From Bacteroidota bacterium (GTDB lineage: Bacteria; Bacteroidota; Bacteroidia; AKYH767-A; 2013-40CM-41-45): a stretch of DNA of 44,611 nucleotides. The stretch lies in assembly GCA_004295015.1 (NCBI GenBank), contig SHNE01000008.1:1-44611 (forward strand), in the 5' to 3' direction. The notes beneath the pieces are model-generated. The model ran no database searches, was not told the origin of the DNA, and saw only the letters and a program-made list of their open reading frames with translations. Both the position numbers and the translations under genes were made by a program. Shown piece after piece: positions 16,105 through 24,037 of the stretch. Every line of letters begins with the position of its first letter. Within the stretch, counting starts at the first letter, position 1.

Positions 16105-16725
16105 TTATTTATATCTGTCCATATATTTCCAGTTCCTTGGTTTACCTTCTTTAATCCAGGCAATCATTGATTTCATTCTGCTCAATCGTGTTGCCTCTGT
16201 TTTCGCTTCGGTGATCCATTCAACATATTCATTTTGTTGGGAAGGAGTAAGTTTTTTAAAATTCGTTGCGCTCAACTTAGTTGTATTTATGGCCTTGGTA
16301 AAATAGGCTGGCACGGAGAGCGTTTTCTTTTTTACTGCTATTTTTTTAAGAACGGTCGATTTACCTTTTTCATTCAGCTTTGCCGCTTCAACTATCCATT
16401 TATTCAGGATTGCATCTGAAGGTAAATCCTTTATTGTTCTGATTCGACCAAACTGTCCCATTCCTTTTTCTCCTGTTTTATTTGCTTTGTCGCGCAGACC
16501 CTTGAGCAAATCGCCTCTCCAAAAACCAAATGTACAATGCGATTTAAATCCGGCCATAAAGCAAAGCATGCCCTCATATTCAAAATGAGGAAAGCCCCAT
16601 TTAATAGTTTCGGTAACACCCGGACAAGCCTTGTGAACTTGTTTTCGGAGGTGGTTGAGAATACCAATCGCAAATGGTGCTGATCTTTTAATATAGGCAT
16701 CAACCCTGATATCCGTGTTTTTCAT
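16105..16725 (-). CDS. DUF1801 / YdeI-OmdA-like protein
   Basis: A 206-residue protein with two parts. Residues about 15-115 match the DUF1801 pattern (LRKQVHKACPGVTETIKWGFPHFEYEG split across the alpha-beta core, then FGFWRGDL). The C-terminal part (about 140-206) resembles the YdeI/OmdA domain, with FKKLTPSQQNEYVEWI and an alternating basic tail RMKSMIAWIKEGKPRNWKY. Proteins of this build are annotated in connection with bacteriocin resistance in enterobacteria, but the biochemical function is not known. It is the last gene of a four-gene minus-strand run, 15 bp after the DinB gene. Confidence 0.85.
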   Translation of the reverse strand: MKNTDIRVDAYIKRSAPFAIGILNHLRKQVHKACPGVTETIKWGFPHFEYEGMLCFMAGFKSHCTFGFWRGDLLKGLRDKANKTGEKGMGQFGRIRTIKDLPSDAILNKWIVEAAKLNEKGKSTVLKKIAVKKKTLSVPAYFTKAINTTKLSATNFKKLTPSQQNEYVEWITEAKTEATRLSRMKSMIAWIKEGKPRNWKYMDRYK

Positions 16726-16740
16726 GTGTTGATTTTTTAC

Positions 16741-17250
16741 CTACCAGTTTCCTGCGTAGTCCAAATTTTGACCACTAATTGATTTTAAATATTCATGTTT
16801 AAGATTTAGAATCTGTCGCATGTGTAAGTAATCGTGTTCAAGCCAGTTCGCGAGAAACATGTTCGCTGTCAATGGCCCAAATTTTGGATGCTGATAGGCA
16901 TTCTCCCATTTCGGAGCACTCAGGTTTCGGAGCCATTTTACAGATTCTTCCCGCTCATCTAAAAAAGCATCGAGTTTGTCTGTATAATCTTGTTTTGAAT
17001 ATTGTCTTGATTCCACCAAGGCCAATGGATCAATTCCCGGCATTAGCTCTTGCGGGTTTTCTAGTACATGTTTCAGACGTGCCCGGAAATCTTCCCGTTC
17101 CTCGTCGTATAGATGACAAACGATCTCTAATAAATTCCACTTTTCAGGTTTGAATCTCCATGTTTGTAAATTCAGGTCATTTACAGATAGCATGGAGTTG
17201 AACACTGCAATATTGTTTTCTAGAGATTGAATGATTTTCTTTTGATCCAT
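16741..17250 (-). CDS. DinB-family four-helix protein
   Basis: A 169-residue member of the DinB/YfiT metal-binding helical bundle. The pattern FKPEKWNLLEIVCHLYDEE carries the first histidine ligand (His46), and NWLEHDYLHMRQI near residues 136-148 carries the other two. Such proteins include thiol-dependent transferases and uncharacterised damage-induced proteins; the substrate here is unknown. It lies between a methyltransferase gene (22 bp upstream) and the YdeI-like gene. A second DinB protein with different sequence lies at 43416. Confidence 0.88.
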   Translation of the reverse strand: MDQKKIIQSLENNIAVFNSMLSVNDLNLQTWRFKPEKWNLLEIVCHLYDEEREDFRARLKHVLENPQELMPGIDPLALVESRQYSKQDYTDKLDAFLDEREESVKWLRNLSAPKWENAYQHPKFGPLTANMFLANWLEHDYLHMRQILNLKHEYLKSISGQNLDYAGNW

Positions 17251-17272
17251 AATTGGCGGGATTAAATCAAAT

Positions 17273-18067
17273 TTATTTTTTTTCTGCTACAATAGAATAA
17301 ATCATGGGTATTTTATTTCCGAGATGCTTGATTCTGAATTTTCCTTTTTCGAATTCTTCAGTTCCTTCAAAGCAGTCATATGGGGAGTAATCATATTCCC
17401 TGAAATCTTTGATGGATAGACCTGCATCCAATAAACTTCCAATTACTTCACTCAAACTGTGATTCCAGGTGACAGATTTCAGCACTGCTTTTGATGTTTT
17501 GTCTGCATAAGTTCCTGTTTCCGTTTCGATAATTTCATTTTCTTTGGAGTAATTGTAAGCTATTTTTTGAAATTGATTATCGAACATCCACACGACTGGA
17601 TGAAATTCTACAAACACAAATTTGCCACCGGGTTTCAGATGTGAAGAAATTACTTTTGCCCATTTCGACATATCCGGATGCCAGCCAATCACACCATAAG
17701 AACTAAACACTATATCAAATTGTTTGTCCAGTTTTAGTTCATAGATGTCTGAACAAATGAATTCGGCATCTTGCCCAATTTGCTCGTTTATTTTTTTTGC
17801 TTCTTCTATGGCAGTAGTTGAAAAGTCTACTCCCGTACAATTTGCATTTAACCTGGCGAGGGATAATGTATCCATTCCAAAATGACACTGAAGATGTAAT
17901 AAGGATTTATTCCTTACATCTCCAAGAAGTTTGAGCTCAATATCATTCAAAGAGCTAACTCCTTTCAAAAAGGATGGAAGGCCGTAGAAATCGGACTTTA
18001 CATGGAGCTCAGTTCGCTTATTCCAATTTTGTCGATTGACTTGAAGATAGTCAGCGTTCTCACTCAT
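17273..18067 (-). CDS. Class I SAM-dependent methyltransferase
   Basis: A 264-residue cytoplasmic methyltransferase with a Rossmann-like fold. Motif I is SLLHLQCHFGMDTLSLARL near residue 55, followed by CTGVDFSTTAIEEAKKI (acidic loop for the ribose) and FDIVFSSYGVIGWHPDM. Motif III-like KPGGKFVFVEFHPV follows. The acceptor is unknown; relatives are called only class I methyltransferases. It begins three bases after the stop of the ICMT-like gene, so the two are likely co-expressed. Confidence 0.9.
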   Translation of the reverse strand: MSENADYLQVNRQNWNKRTELHVKSDFYGLPSFLKGVSSLNDIELKLLGDVRNKSLLHLQCHFGMDTLSLARLNANCTGVDFSTTAIEEAKKINEQIGQDAEFICSDIYELKLDKQFDIVFSSYGVIGWHPDMSKWAKVISSHLKPGGKFVFVEFHPVVWMFDNQFQKIAYNYSKENEIIETETGTYADKTSKAVLKSVTWNHSLSEVIGSLLDAGLSIKDFREYDYSPYDCFEGTEEFEKGKFRIKHLGNKIPMIYSIVAEKK

Positions 18068-18070
18068 AAT

Positions 18071-18580
18071 TTATTTTTTATCATTGGGCTTATTATATGC
18101 TTTAATTTTCGGAATCCACCTGTTTACTCCTTTTTTATATTCCGTATATGGATTCCCGAAACGCTTTTCTAAAGCCGGTTCTTCTATGTATTTAAAGTAT
18201 AGTGTGCTAATCATAGTAAATGATATAAACCAAAATCCTATCGCCACTGAATTTAATAATAATGTCTCACCAATCAGAACCAATAAAACACCCATGATCA
18301 TCGGATTGCGAACGTATTTGTAAGGGCCTCTAATTACAAGTTTTTTAGTTGCTTCCCAAGGGGCAAGCGTTCCATGTCCAAATGTATGAAAAAGGGAGAT
18401 TGTCCATGCAAGCATGAGTAGTCCGGAAGCGATAAATAATATTCCCGGAATCGGGTGGTATAAATTTAAGTTTTGGAATTTGTCGAATGAATAATATAAT
18501 ACACAAGGAATGATAACTGTTACATTGAAGGGAAGCAACAGAATATCTCTGAGTTGTTTTAAGAAAAGTGATATAGCCAA
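18071..18580 (-). CDS. Isoprenylcysteine/phospholipid methyltransferase-like membrane protein
   Basis: A 169-residue integral membrane protein with about four hydrophobic segments and the C-terminal ICMT/PEMT signature: GPYKYVRNPMIMGVLLVLIG, then EEPALEKRFGNPYTEYKKGVNRWIP. The RNPM and EE residues correspond to the S-adenosylmethionine site in this family. Bacterial members have largely unknown acceptors. First gene of the minus-strand run leading through the soluble methyltransferase, DinB and YdeI-like genes. Confidence 0.88.
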   Translation of the reverse strand: MAISLFLKQLRDILLLPFNVTVIIPCVLYYSFDKFQNLNLYHPIPGILFIASGLLMLAWTISLFHTFGHGTLAPWEATKKLVIRGPYKYVRNPMIMGVLLVLIGETLLLNSVAIGFWFISFTMISTLYFKYIEEPALEKRFGNPYTEYKKGVNRWIPKIKAYNKPNDKK

Positions 18581-18619
18581 TGATTCATGTATTATACGAA
18601 GCTATAAAATTTTAAAACA

Positions 18620-18656
18620 AAAAAAGCAGCTTCTGCTAAACAGGAGCTGCTTTTTT
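18620..18656 (-). terminator. Rho-independent terminator (bidirectional)
   Basis: AAAAAAGCAGCT (18620-18631) pairs exactly with AGCTGCTTTTTT (18645-18656) around a 13-base loop. On the minus strand it follows the small secreted protein gene that ends at 18680. The A-run on the other side would let it also work in the plus direction. Confidence 0.85.
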
Positions 18657-18679
18657 AAGAGTTTAAGTTCAGGATTACC

Positions 18680-19270
18680 TTATTTCATAATGAACATTGA
18701 GAGCCTTTTGCCCGCAGCGGCATAGGCTTCTTCAATACGGGCACCCGTATCATAATCATTTCCGCCCATAGTACGGCCCGGAGCTTTTAGCATAATAATT
18801 TTAGCAACGACTTTACTACGATCAGCTGTTTCGACGATAGTAATTTCGGCATTAATATGTGCATTTTTACGGGTAACATAAATGTTAAATCCGGGTTCAG
18901 TATAAGTTGTACTGAAAATCATTGTGTATTTCGCATCAGGAAAATTTCCTATCATTTGAGTTTTGGAATATTTTGCATAGAGCGAAATAAAATTTGGCTC
19001 GTACCTGTTAGCACGATCTGCTCTCCAGCTGGCTACCCAGGTGTCACCACGTCCGGGCTCTTTGGCATTGTAATCAGTGATTTTTTGGGTAACATATTCC
19101 TGTTCGGTGGCGAATTTTCCAACACCCATTTTGTCGTACAAGAATTCGACATTTAATTTTTTCTCTTTTTTAATGTCGTTTAAGTTTCCTTCAACAAGGT
19201 TAAAGCTCTGAGCAAAAGTTGCACCGCTTAATGTGCAGATAAAGAATAATAGGGCAAGTGATTTTTTCAT
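18680..19270 (-). CDS. Small secreted protein of unknown function
   Basis: A 196-residue protein with a clear Sec signal, MKKSLALLFFICTLSGATFA followed by Q, so it is probably periplasmic. I do not recognise a family. The mature part begins SFNLVEGNLNDIKKEKKLNVEF and continues with predicted mixed helix and strand, including repeated tyrosines and YTMIFSTTYTEPGFNIYVTRKNAHI. The frame opens at 19351, but the ATG at 19270 starts the signal peptide and is the better choice. It is a single gene with its own terminator at 18620-18656. Confidence 0.8.
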   Translation of the reverse strand: MKKSLALLFFICTLSGATFAQSFNLVEGNLNDIKKEKKLNVEFLYDKMGVGKFATEQEYVTQKITDYNAKEPGRGDTWVASWRADRANRYEPNFISLYAKYSKTQMIGNFPDAKYTMIFSTTYTEPGFNIYVTRKNAHINAEITIVETADRSKVVAKIIMLKAPGRTMGGNDYDTGARIEEAYAAAGKRLSMFIMK

Positions 19271-19370
19271 GTGTATGTGTTTATTTTTGACAAACTTAAA
19301 GGAATAATTGTTAATTTTCACTGACAAGCACAAATTTATTTGAAAATGCAATGAACCAATTTCTGCGAAA

Positions 19371-20318
19371 TTAATGGTTTTTAGCTCTGATCAATAAACG
19401 ATCCTTAAATTCATGTCGATTTCTCCACAAGGCATAAAATTCATGAATATGGGAAAGAGAGTCTAAATTTTTAGTATGATCAATTCTATCAACGATTGAA
19501 AATGTCATAAGGTTGTGTATCCCAATTTTAAGTTCATTATTTTTCCGAAGCGCAATGCAATTATTACAATTCTTATAGGAATAATAGGGAAAATTAGGTT
19601 CCGGAACATTTAGTAAGTGACTAATTTTCCGGAATGGAACCATACCTTTCATGTGATTTTTTCCAAGAGAATATACATTTTGAAAATATTTACTTGAGAC
19701 GTTAGAAAGGCTGATTGTTGAAGCTTCTAGTATTTGCTTATAGGCCAGTCCGTTTTCTCGCAGCGATATTGTATACTGTTCTTCCTTTGCTATTGCTCCA
19801 TGCAAATCAGTCGGAAATATATTATATGTTTTGTCTTTCTCTACTATTAATACTGAAATATTTCTTGGGAAGGAATAAGCTACTCTAATTTGATTATACT
19901 CACTGCTTGATGGATATAATGCAAGGTTTTTATTTCTTCTCAATTGTTTGGCAAGTTGAAAAACTCTTTGAAAGAAATTCAATAGATGGAGTTCGGATCC
20001 CGTAGCGCTAAAAATAATTAATGATGCATGCTGAGCCTCACTTCTCACTAAGTCTAAACTTCCACAAAGTATACTTTTGGTATAGAATTGTAATTTACAG
20101 TTCTCCGGAAAAGTCTTAAATGCGGATTTTGGAATGGCCAATATCATCGGCTTATACCCAAGAAACAAGTGTGTAAATGTTACGTCAATACTTTGGTCAT
20201 CACAAATTAACTGAACCTTAATATCGGCCATTAACTCATGTTGATTTACGCATAAATATTCGTTGTCAAGAGTAAATTTAGATCTTATTTTACGGGTGGA
20301 GTCAGATATTATTGACAT
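19371..20318 (-). CDS. Possible flavin-reductase-like split-barrel protein
   Basis: A 315-residue cytoplasmic protein without a signal peptide. The central part (about 145-235) contains TYNIFPTDLHG, then YTISLRENGLAYKQILEAS and ISLSNVSSKYFQNVYSLG. This pattern resembles FMN-binding split-barrel (flavin reductase-like) proteins, but the match is by eye and the flanking regions are unfamiliar. A C-terminal segment holds CNNCIAL and a charged DRIDHTKNLDSL stretch. It is a single gene; the neighbours give no hint of role. It could equally be a lineage-specific protein. Confidence 0.55.
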   Translation of the reverse strand: MSIISDSTRKIRSKFTLDNEYLCVNQHELMADIKVQLICDDQSIDVTFTHLFLGYKPMILAIPKSAFKTFPENCKLQFYTKSILCGSLDLVRSEAQHASLIIFSATGSELHLLNFFQRVFQLAKQLRRNKNLALYPSSSEYNQIRVAYSFPRNISVLIVEKDKTYNIFPTDLHGAIAKEEQYTISLRENGLAYKQILEASTISLSNVSSKYFQNVYSLGKNHMKGMVPFRKISHLLNVPEPNFPYYSYKNCNNCIALRKNNELKIGIHNLMTFSIVDRIDHTKNLDSLSHIHEFYALWRNRHEFKDRLLIRAKNH

Positions 20319-20415
20319 AGCCGGCTATATTAAAAAGGCGGAACAAAGCCCAATTCAAGAATAAAAATATTGAAATTTAATTAAAACTACGTGATCAAAA
20401 GTGAAAATGTTATAG

Positions 20416-20544
20416 TTATTTCAATACTGCGTAGCCTATAACCAACCATAGAATTCCTTTCAATAAAAAGAACAGAAATCCGGCCAATCCGATTTTTCGG
20501 AGCCAGGCTTTATTTTTTGAAAGAAATGACCTTAATTTTTCCAT
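20416..20544 (-). CDS. 42-residue small membrane protein
   Basis: A complete frame reads M-E-K-L-R-S-F-L-S-K-N-K-A-W-L-R-K-I-G and then an uninterrupted hydrophobic run from GLAGFLFFLLKG to ILWLVIGYAVLK, ending in a stop. The build is a basic amphipathic N-terminus (residues 1-18) followed by one or two closely packed membrane helices, which is common in genuine small membrane proteins. It lies alone between the split-barrel gene and catalase, beyond the catalase terminator, so it needs its own promoter. Function is unknown. The gene is too short for most callers; composition and build are the only support. Confidence 0.6.
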   Translation of the reverse strand: MEKLRSFLSKNKAWLRKIGLAGFLFFLLKGILWLVIGYAVLK

Positions 20545-20564
20545 TAATAAATTGATAGAAAATA

Positions 20565-20596
20565 AAAGCAGAGCAGCCGAAGGGCCGCTCTGCTTT
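20565..20596 (-). terminator. Terminator after catalase
   Basis: AAAGCAGAGC (20565-20574) pairs exactly with GCTCTGCTTT (20587-20596); further partial pairing closes the loop AGCCGAAGGGCC. It lies seven bases after the catalase stop codon in the direction of transcription. Confidence 0.75.
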
Positions 20597-20602
20597 ATAA
20601 AA

Positions 20603-22120
20603 TTATGCAGTTACTTCCTGGTGTTTTAACTCATTCATTACTGCTTCAACATCAACACCCAATCCTTTGGCAATTGCGGCACCTAATTTCGCATCCGCAC
20701 GGAAGAAATGACAAAGTTGTCGGTTAATGATCAGGTCTTTTTTTGGTCCGCTTATTCCGCTCATGGCACCAACAATGTTTGAAACAAGATTGTGACGGTC
20801 ATACTCATTCATTGCTTTGTTGTATAACCATCCGGCCTGAGTAAAGTGATCATTTTCTCCTGCACCATTTCTATCATACCAATCAGCAATATTGCTGTCC
20901 AGTTCCATACTTGGTTCTTTATAGGATTGATCAGTATAAATATCATCAAAACTGTTTGGTGAATAATTAGGTGAATCTTCTCCATTGCCATCTACCCGCA
21001 TCATACCATCACGCTCGTAATTATTTACGGCATAAGGACAACGGTTCACCGGGATTTGTTCGTAGTTGCTTCCGAGACGATAACGATGTGCATCAGGATA
21101 AGAAAGCAGTCTTCCCTGAAGCATTTTATCAGGGGAATAGGAAATACCATCCACGACGTGTGCAGGTGCAAATGCAGATTGTTCAACTTCTGCAAAATAA
21201 TTTTTTGGAATCTGATTTAATTCCATTACTCCTACATCAATCAAAGGATAGTCAGCATGTGGCCAGATTTTCGTCAGATCAAAGGGGTTGAATTGAAAAT
21301 CGGCTGCCTGCTTATCAGTCATCACCTGAATTTTCAAAGCCCATTTAGGAAAATCTTTTTTATCAATGGCCTCAACCAGGTCTCTCTGGGCGAAGTCAGG
21401 ATCTTTACCCTTCATTTCGGTTGCCTCGTCATTGGTGAAGTTTTTAATTCCTTGAAGAGTTTTAAAATGAAATTTTACCCATACTCTTTCATCATTTGCA
21501 TTTATCATTGAAAAAGTATGAGAACCATATCCGTTCATAAAGCGATGGCTGTATGGAGTTCCGCGGTCGCTCATCAGAATCATCACCTGGTGTAAGCTTT
21601 CAGGATTCAAGCTCCAGAAATCCCACATCATTGTCGGACTCTTACAATTGGTGCGGGGTTCGCGCTTCTGAGTATGAATAAAATCACTGAATTTTTTAGG
21701 ATCCTTAATGAAAAAGATAGGTGTGTTGTTTCCTACCAGGTCCCAGTTTCCGTCTTCAGTGTAAAACTTAATAGCAAAGCCTCTTGGGTCTCTCTCAGAA
21801 TCAGCGCTTCCTTTTTCTCCGCCAACTGTACTGAAACGAATCAAAAGTTTGGTTTCCTTTCCGATTTTATTAAACATTTTGGCTTTGGTATACTTCGAAA
21901 TGTCATGAGTGACAGTAAAAGTTCCGAAAGCACCTGTTCCTTTTGCATGAACAACTCTTTCCGGAATTCGTTCACGGTTAAAGTGAGCCATTTTTTCGTG
22001 TAGGATGTAATCCTGCAACAGAAGCGGTCCGCGTGGACCGGCACTCATGGTATTTTCATTTTCTACATAGGGCTTACCTGAGGCAGTAGTAAGTTTCCGT
22101 TTGTTTTCTTTCTTGTTCAT
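20603..22120 (-). CDS. katA: Monofunctional haem catalase
   Basis: A 505-residue small-subunit (clade 3-like) catalase that breaks down hydrogen peroxide. Active-site signs are the distal His58 in [12 protein letters not shown], the distal Asn in VGNNTPIFF near residue 131, and the proximal Tyr in [14 protein letters not shown] near 342. [22 protein letters not shown] is the usual family block. The C-terminus ends without the extra flavodoxin-like domain of large catalases. I prefer the ATG at 22120 ([12 protein letters not shown]); an upstream ATG at 22174 would add 18 residues of weak character. It is divergent from oxyR, with a likely OxyR-type site between the two, which suggests peroxide-induced expression. 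Confidence 0.95.
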   Translation of the reverse strand: MNKKENKRKLTTASGKPYVENENTMSAGPRGPLLLQDYILHEKMAHFNRERIPERVVHAKGTGAFGTFTVTHDISKYTKAKMFNKIGKETKLLIRFSTVGGEKGSADSERDPRGFAIKFYTEDGNWDLVGNNTPIFFIKDPKKFSDFIHTQKREPRTNCKSPTMMWDFWSLNPESLHQVMILMSDRGTPYSHRFMNGYGSHTFSMINANDERVWVKFHFKTLQGIKNFTNDEATEMKGKDPDFAQRDLVEAIDKKDFPKWALKIQVMTDKQAADFQFNPFDLTKIWPHADYPLIDVGVMELNQIPKNYFAEVEQSAFAPAHVVDGISYSPDKMLQGRLLSYPDAHRYRLGSNYEQIPVNRCPYAVNNYERDGMMRVDGNGEDSPNYSPNSFDDIYTDQSYKEPSMELDSNIADWYDRNGAGENDHFTQAGWLYNKAMNEYDRHNLVSNIVGAMSGISGPKKDLIINRQLCHFFRADAKLGAAIAKGLGVDVEAVMNELKHQEVTA

Positions 22121-22195
22121 GGGTAAAATATTTTGGGTTATATCGCTTTCTAGCTTGTTTACGAAGTTCGTCATATTATATTAATAAACCAAACA

Positions 22196-22225
22196 GATAT
22201 TATCTATATTTGTATAGATGATATC
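22196..22225. promoter_or_regulatory. Inverted repeat in the katA-oxyR intergenic region, candidate OxyR site
   Basis: GATATTATCTAT (22196-22207) and ATAGATGATATC (22214-22225) are inverted copies with one mismatch, six bases apart. The AT-rich ATAG/CTAT halves resemble OxyR operators. On the plus strand it contains TATATTTG (22205-22212), a possible -7 element, so OxyR bound here could repress its own gene and act on catalase. Confidence 0.65.
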
Positions 22226-22231
22226 TATAAT

Positions 22232-23170
22232 ATGAATTTTCAACAATTGGAATATATTATCGCAGTCGATAATTTCCGACATTTTTCGGATGCTGCAGCT
22301 AAGAGCTTCGTGACACAACCAACTTTGAGCATGATGATCCAAAAGCTCGAAGATGAGTTGGGCGTTAAAATATTCGATAGAAGCAAACAGCCGGTAATGC
22401 CAACGAAAGCAGGGGAGGCTGTCATTGCTCAGGCCAGGATGGTAATGCAGGAAGCATCCCGAATGAAAGAAGTTATCAGAGAATTAAAGGGCGAACTGAA
22501 GGGGGAATTGCGACTTGGAATAATTCCAACGGTTGCACCTTATTTACTACCCTTGTTTCTCACTTCTTTTATTAAGAAGTATCCTTTGTTAAAAGTAAAA
22601 ATAACTGAACTTACTACTTCTCAAATTATTGAGAAATTAAAATTAAACACACTTGATGCCGGAATATTAGCAACTCCATTAAGCAATCCTTTGTTGAATG
22701 AACAAATTCTGTATTATGAACAGTTTATGGTCTATGCCTCTAAAGAAGAAAAGTTGATGAAGAAAAAATATTTATTACCCGGTGATATAGACCCGAATCA
22801 TCTTTGGCTACTTGAAGAAGGACATTGTTTGCGCAACCAGGTTTTGAATTTATGTGAGTTAAGGAAAAAGGAACTTGAATCAAGCAATCTTGAGTATGTA
22901 ACAGGAAGTATAGAAACGCTAAAGAAAATGGTAGATCTTAATAATGGTATAACCATTTTACCCGAACTGGCACTCAGGGAATTAAATAGTCAGGAGCAAA
23001 AACAGGTAAAGCATTTCAAACCGCCTGTTCCTGTGAGGGAAATCAGTGTCGTTACTTACAGGCATTTTGTCAAACAAAGAATAGTCGAGGTTCTGAAGAA
23101 TGAAATTTGTGAAAATATTCCTAAAGCGATGCTTACTTCAAAGCGCAAACAAATTACCCGAATGAGTTAA
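22232..23170 (+). CDS. oxyR: Peroxide-sensing LysR-type regulator OxyR
   Basis: A 312-residue transcription factor. Residues 1-60 form the LysR helix-turn-helix (MNFQQLEYIIAVDNF, then FVTQPTLSMMIQKLEDELG). The substrate-binding-like sensor follows from about 90. The peroxide-sensing cysteines are Cys199 in EEGHCLRNQ and Cys208 in VLNLCELR, matching the numbering and spacing of E. coli OxyR exactly. When oxidised they form the disulfide that switches on target promoters. The gene is divergent from catalase across 111 bp, and an inverted repeat ends seven bases before its ATG. This is a well-supported assignment, not only a LysR call. Confidence 0.96.
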   Translation: MNFQQLEYIIAVDNFRHFSDAAAKSFVTQPTLSMMIQKLEDELGVKIFDRSKQPVMPTKAGEAVIAQARMVMQEASRMKEVIRELKGELKGELRLGIIPTVAPYLLPLFLTSFIKKYPLLKVKITELTTSQIIEKLKLNTLDAGILATPLSNPLLNEQILYYEQFMVYASKEEKLMKKKYLLPGDIDPNHLWLLEEGHCLRNQVLNLCELRKKELESSNLEYVTGSIETLKKMVDLNNGITILPELALRELNSQEQKQVKHFKPPVPVREISVVTYRHFVKQRIVEVLKNEICENIPKAMLTSKRKQITRMS

Positions 23171-23178
23171 CTGACTTA

Positions 23179-24036
23179 TTACTTTTTATCCTGATGTAGT
23201 GAATCGTGTTGAGGGAGAATTTCGACGAAACTGGAATCAAAATCGAGAATCATATTGCCTATGCCGGACTGAAGTGTATAGTTTAAATTTTCTCTGTCGA
23301 CACCGTAGACGATCTTGTGATTCAGTAATTGATTTTCTCTCAGGAACTCAAGATGTTTATCGTCAATCTTGGAAACGAAACTGGAGTAGTAGTCGGGTTT
23401 GAATTTTTTTGGGACCAGGGAATAGATCCACTCTTTACCCGCATTAAATCCTTCAAGCGCTGTAAAAATGTCAGGGTTTTTATATTTGATGTATGAAAGA
23501 AATAACAAATTAGAACTGGCAACGATCACTGAACCTTGTGCTTTGCTTTTTTTAATTTGTGAAAGTAAGCTATCCGCGACCCATTTTTTATTGACTTTGT
23601 TGTCGAGGTAGATAACAAAATCATTCTGAAACGATTTTAGAAAGGTATTCAGCGACATCACCGTATTTTTTGTTGCTTGTCCATTGAACAACAAGTGGAT
23701 TCTTTCTAATTCAGCAAGGGTAAGTTCTTCTACGGTTGAATTCACACCTAAGAGTCTTTGCGTGCTATCATCATGAAAAACTATCAGATGATTATCCTTG
23801 CTTACTCTGATATCTGTTTCAATTGATTTGAAACCCATCAGTCTGCAATTTTCATATCCCTCAAAACTGTTTTCTGCAAAATAATTATACAAACCACGGT
23901 GTGCGATATAATTTGTTTCGGATGAGTTGAACACACTTCTTTCCGGCATTCTTCCCATCCCTCCTCCAATAAGAAGGAGGGAAAGAATACTTACCGGAAT
24001 CAATGCCAGTAAAATCAGAAAAATTCTTTTTAGCAT
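23179..24036 (-). CDS. Membrane-anchored glycerophosphodiester phosphodiesterase family protein
   Basis: A 285-residue GDPD-type protein. The N-terminal MLKRIFLILLALIPVSILSLL is an uncleaved-looking anchor or signal. The catalytic pattern follows: AHRGLYNYFAENSFEGY near residue 44, ETDIRVSKDNHLIVFHDDSTQRLLG with the metal-binding Glu/Asp and general His. The enzymes hydrolyse glycerophosphodiesters to an alcohol and glycerol-3-phosphate; the substrate here is unknown. It starts one base after the stop of the LTA-synthase-like gene, so the two are translated together. A joint role in glycerophosphate or head-group turnover of envelope polymers is an inference. The gene ends eight bases from the convergent oxyR. 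Confidence 0.88.
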   Translation of the reverse strand: MLKRIFLILLALIPVSILSLLLIGGGMGRMPERSVFNSSETNYIAHRGLYNYFAENSFEGYENCRLMGFKSIETDIRVSKDNHLIVFHDDSTQRLLGVNSTVEELTLAELERIHLLFNGQATKNTVMSLNTFLKSFQNDFVIYLDNKVNKKWVADSLLSQIKKSKAQGSVIVASSNLLFLSYIKYKNPDIFTALEGFNAGKEWIYSLVPKKFKPDYYSSFVSKIDDKHLEFLRENQLLNHKIVYGVDRENLNYTLQSGIGNMILDFDSSFVEILPQHDSLHQDKK

Positions 24037-24037
24037 T

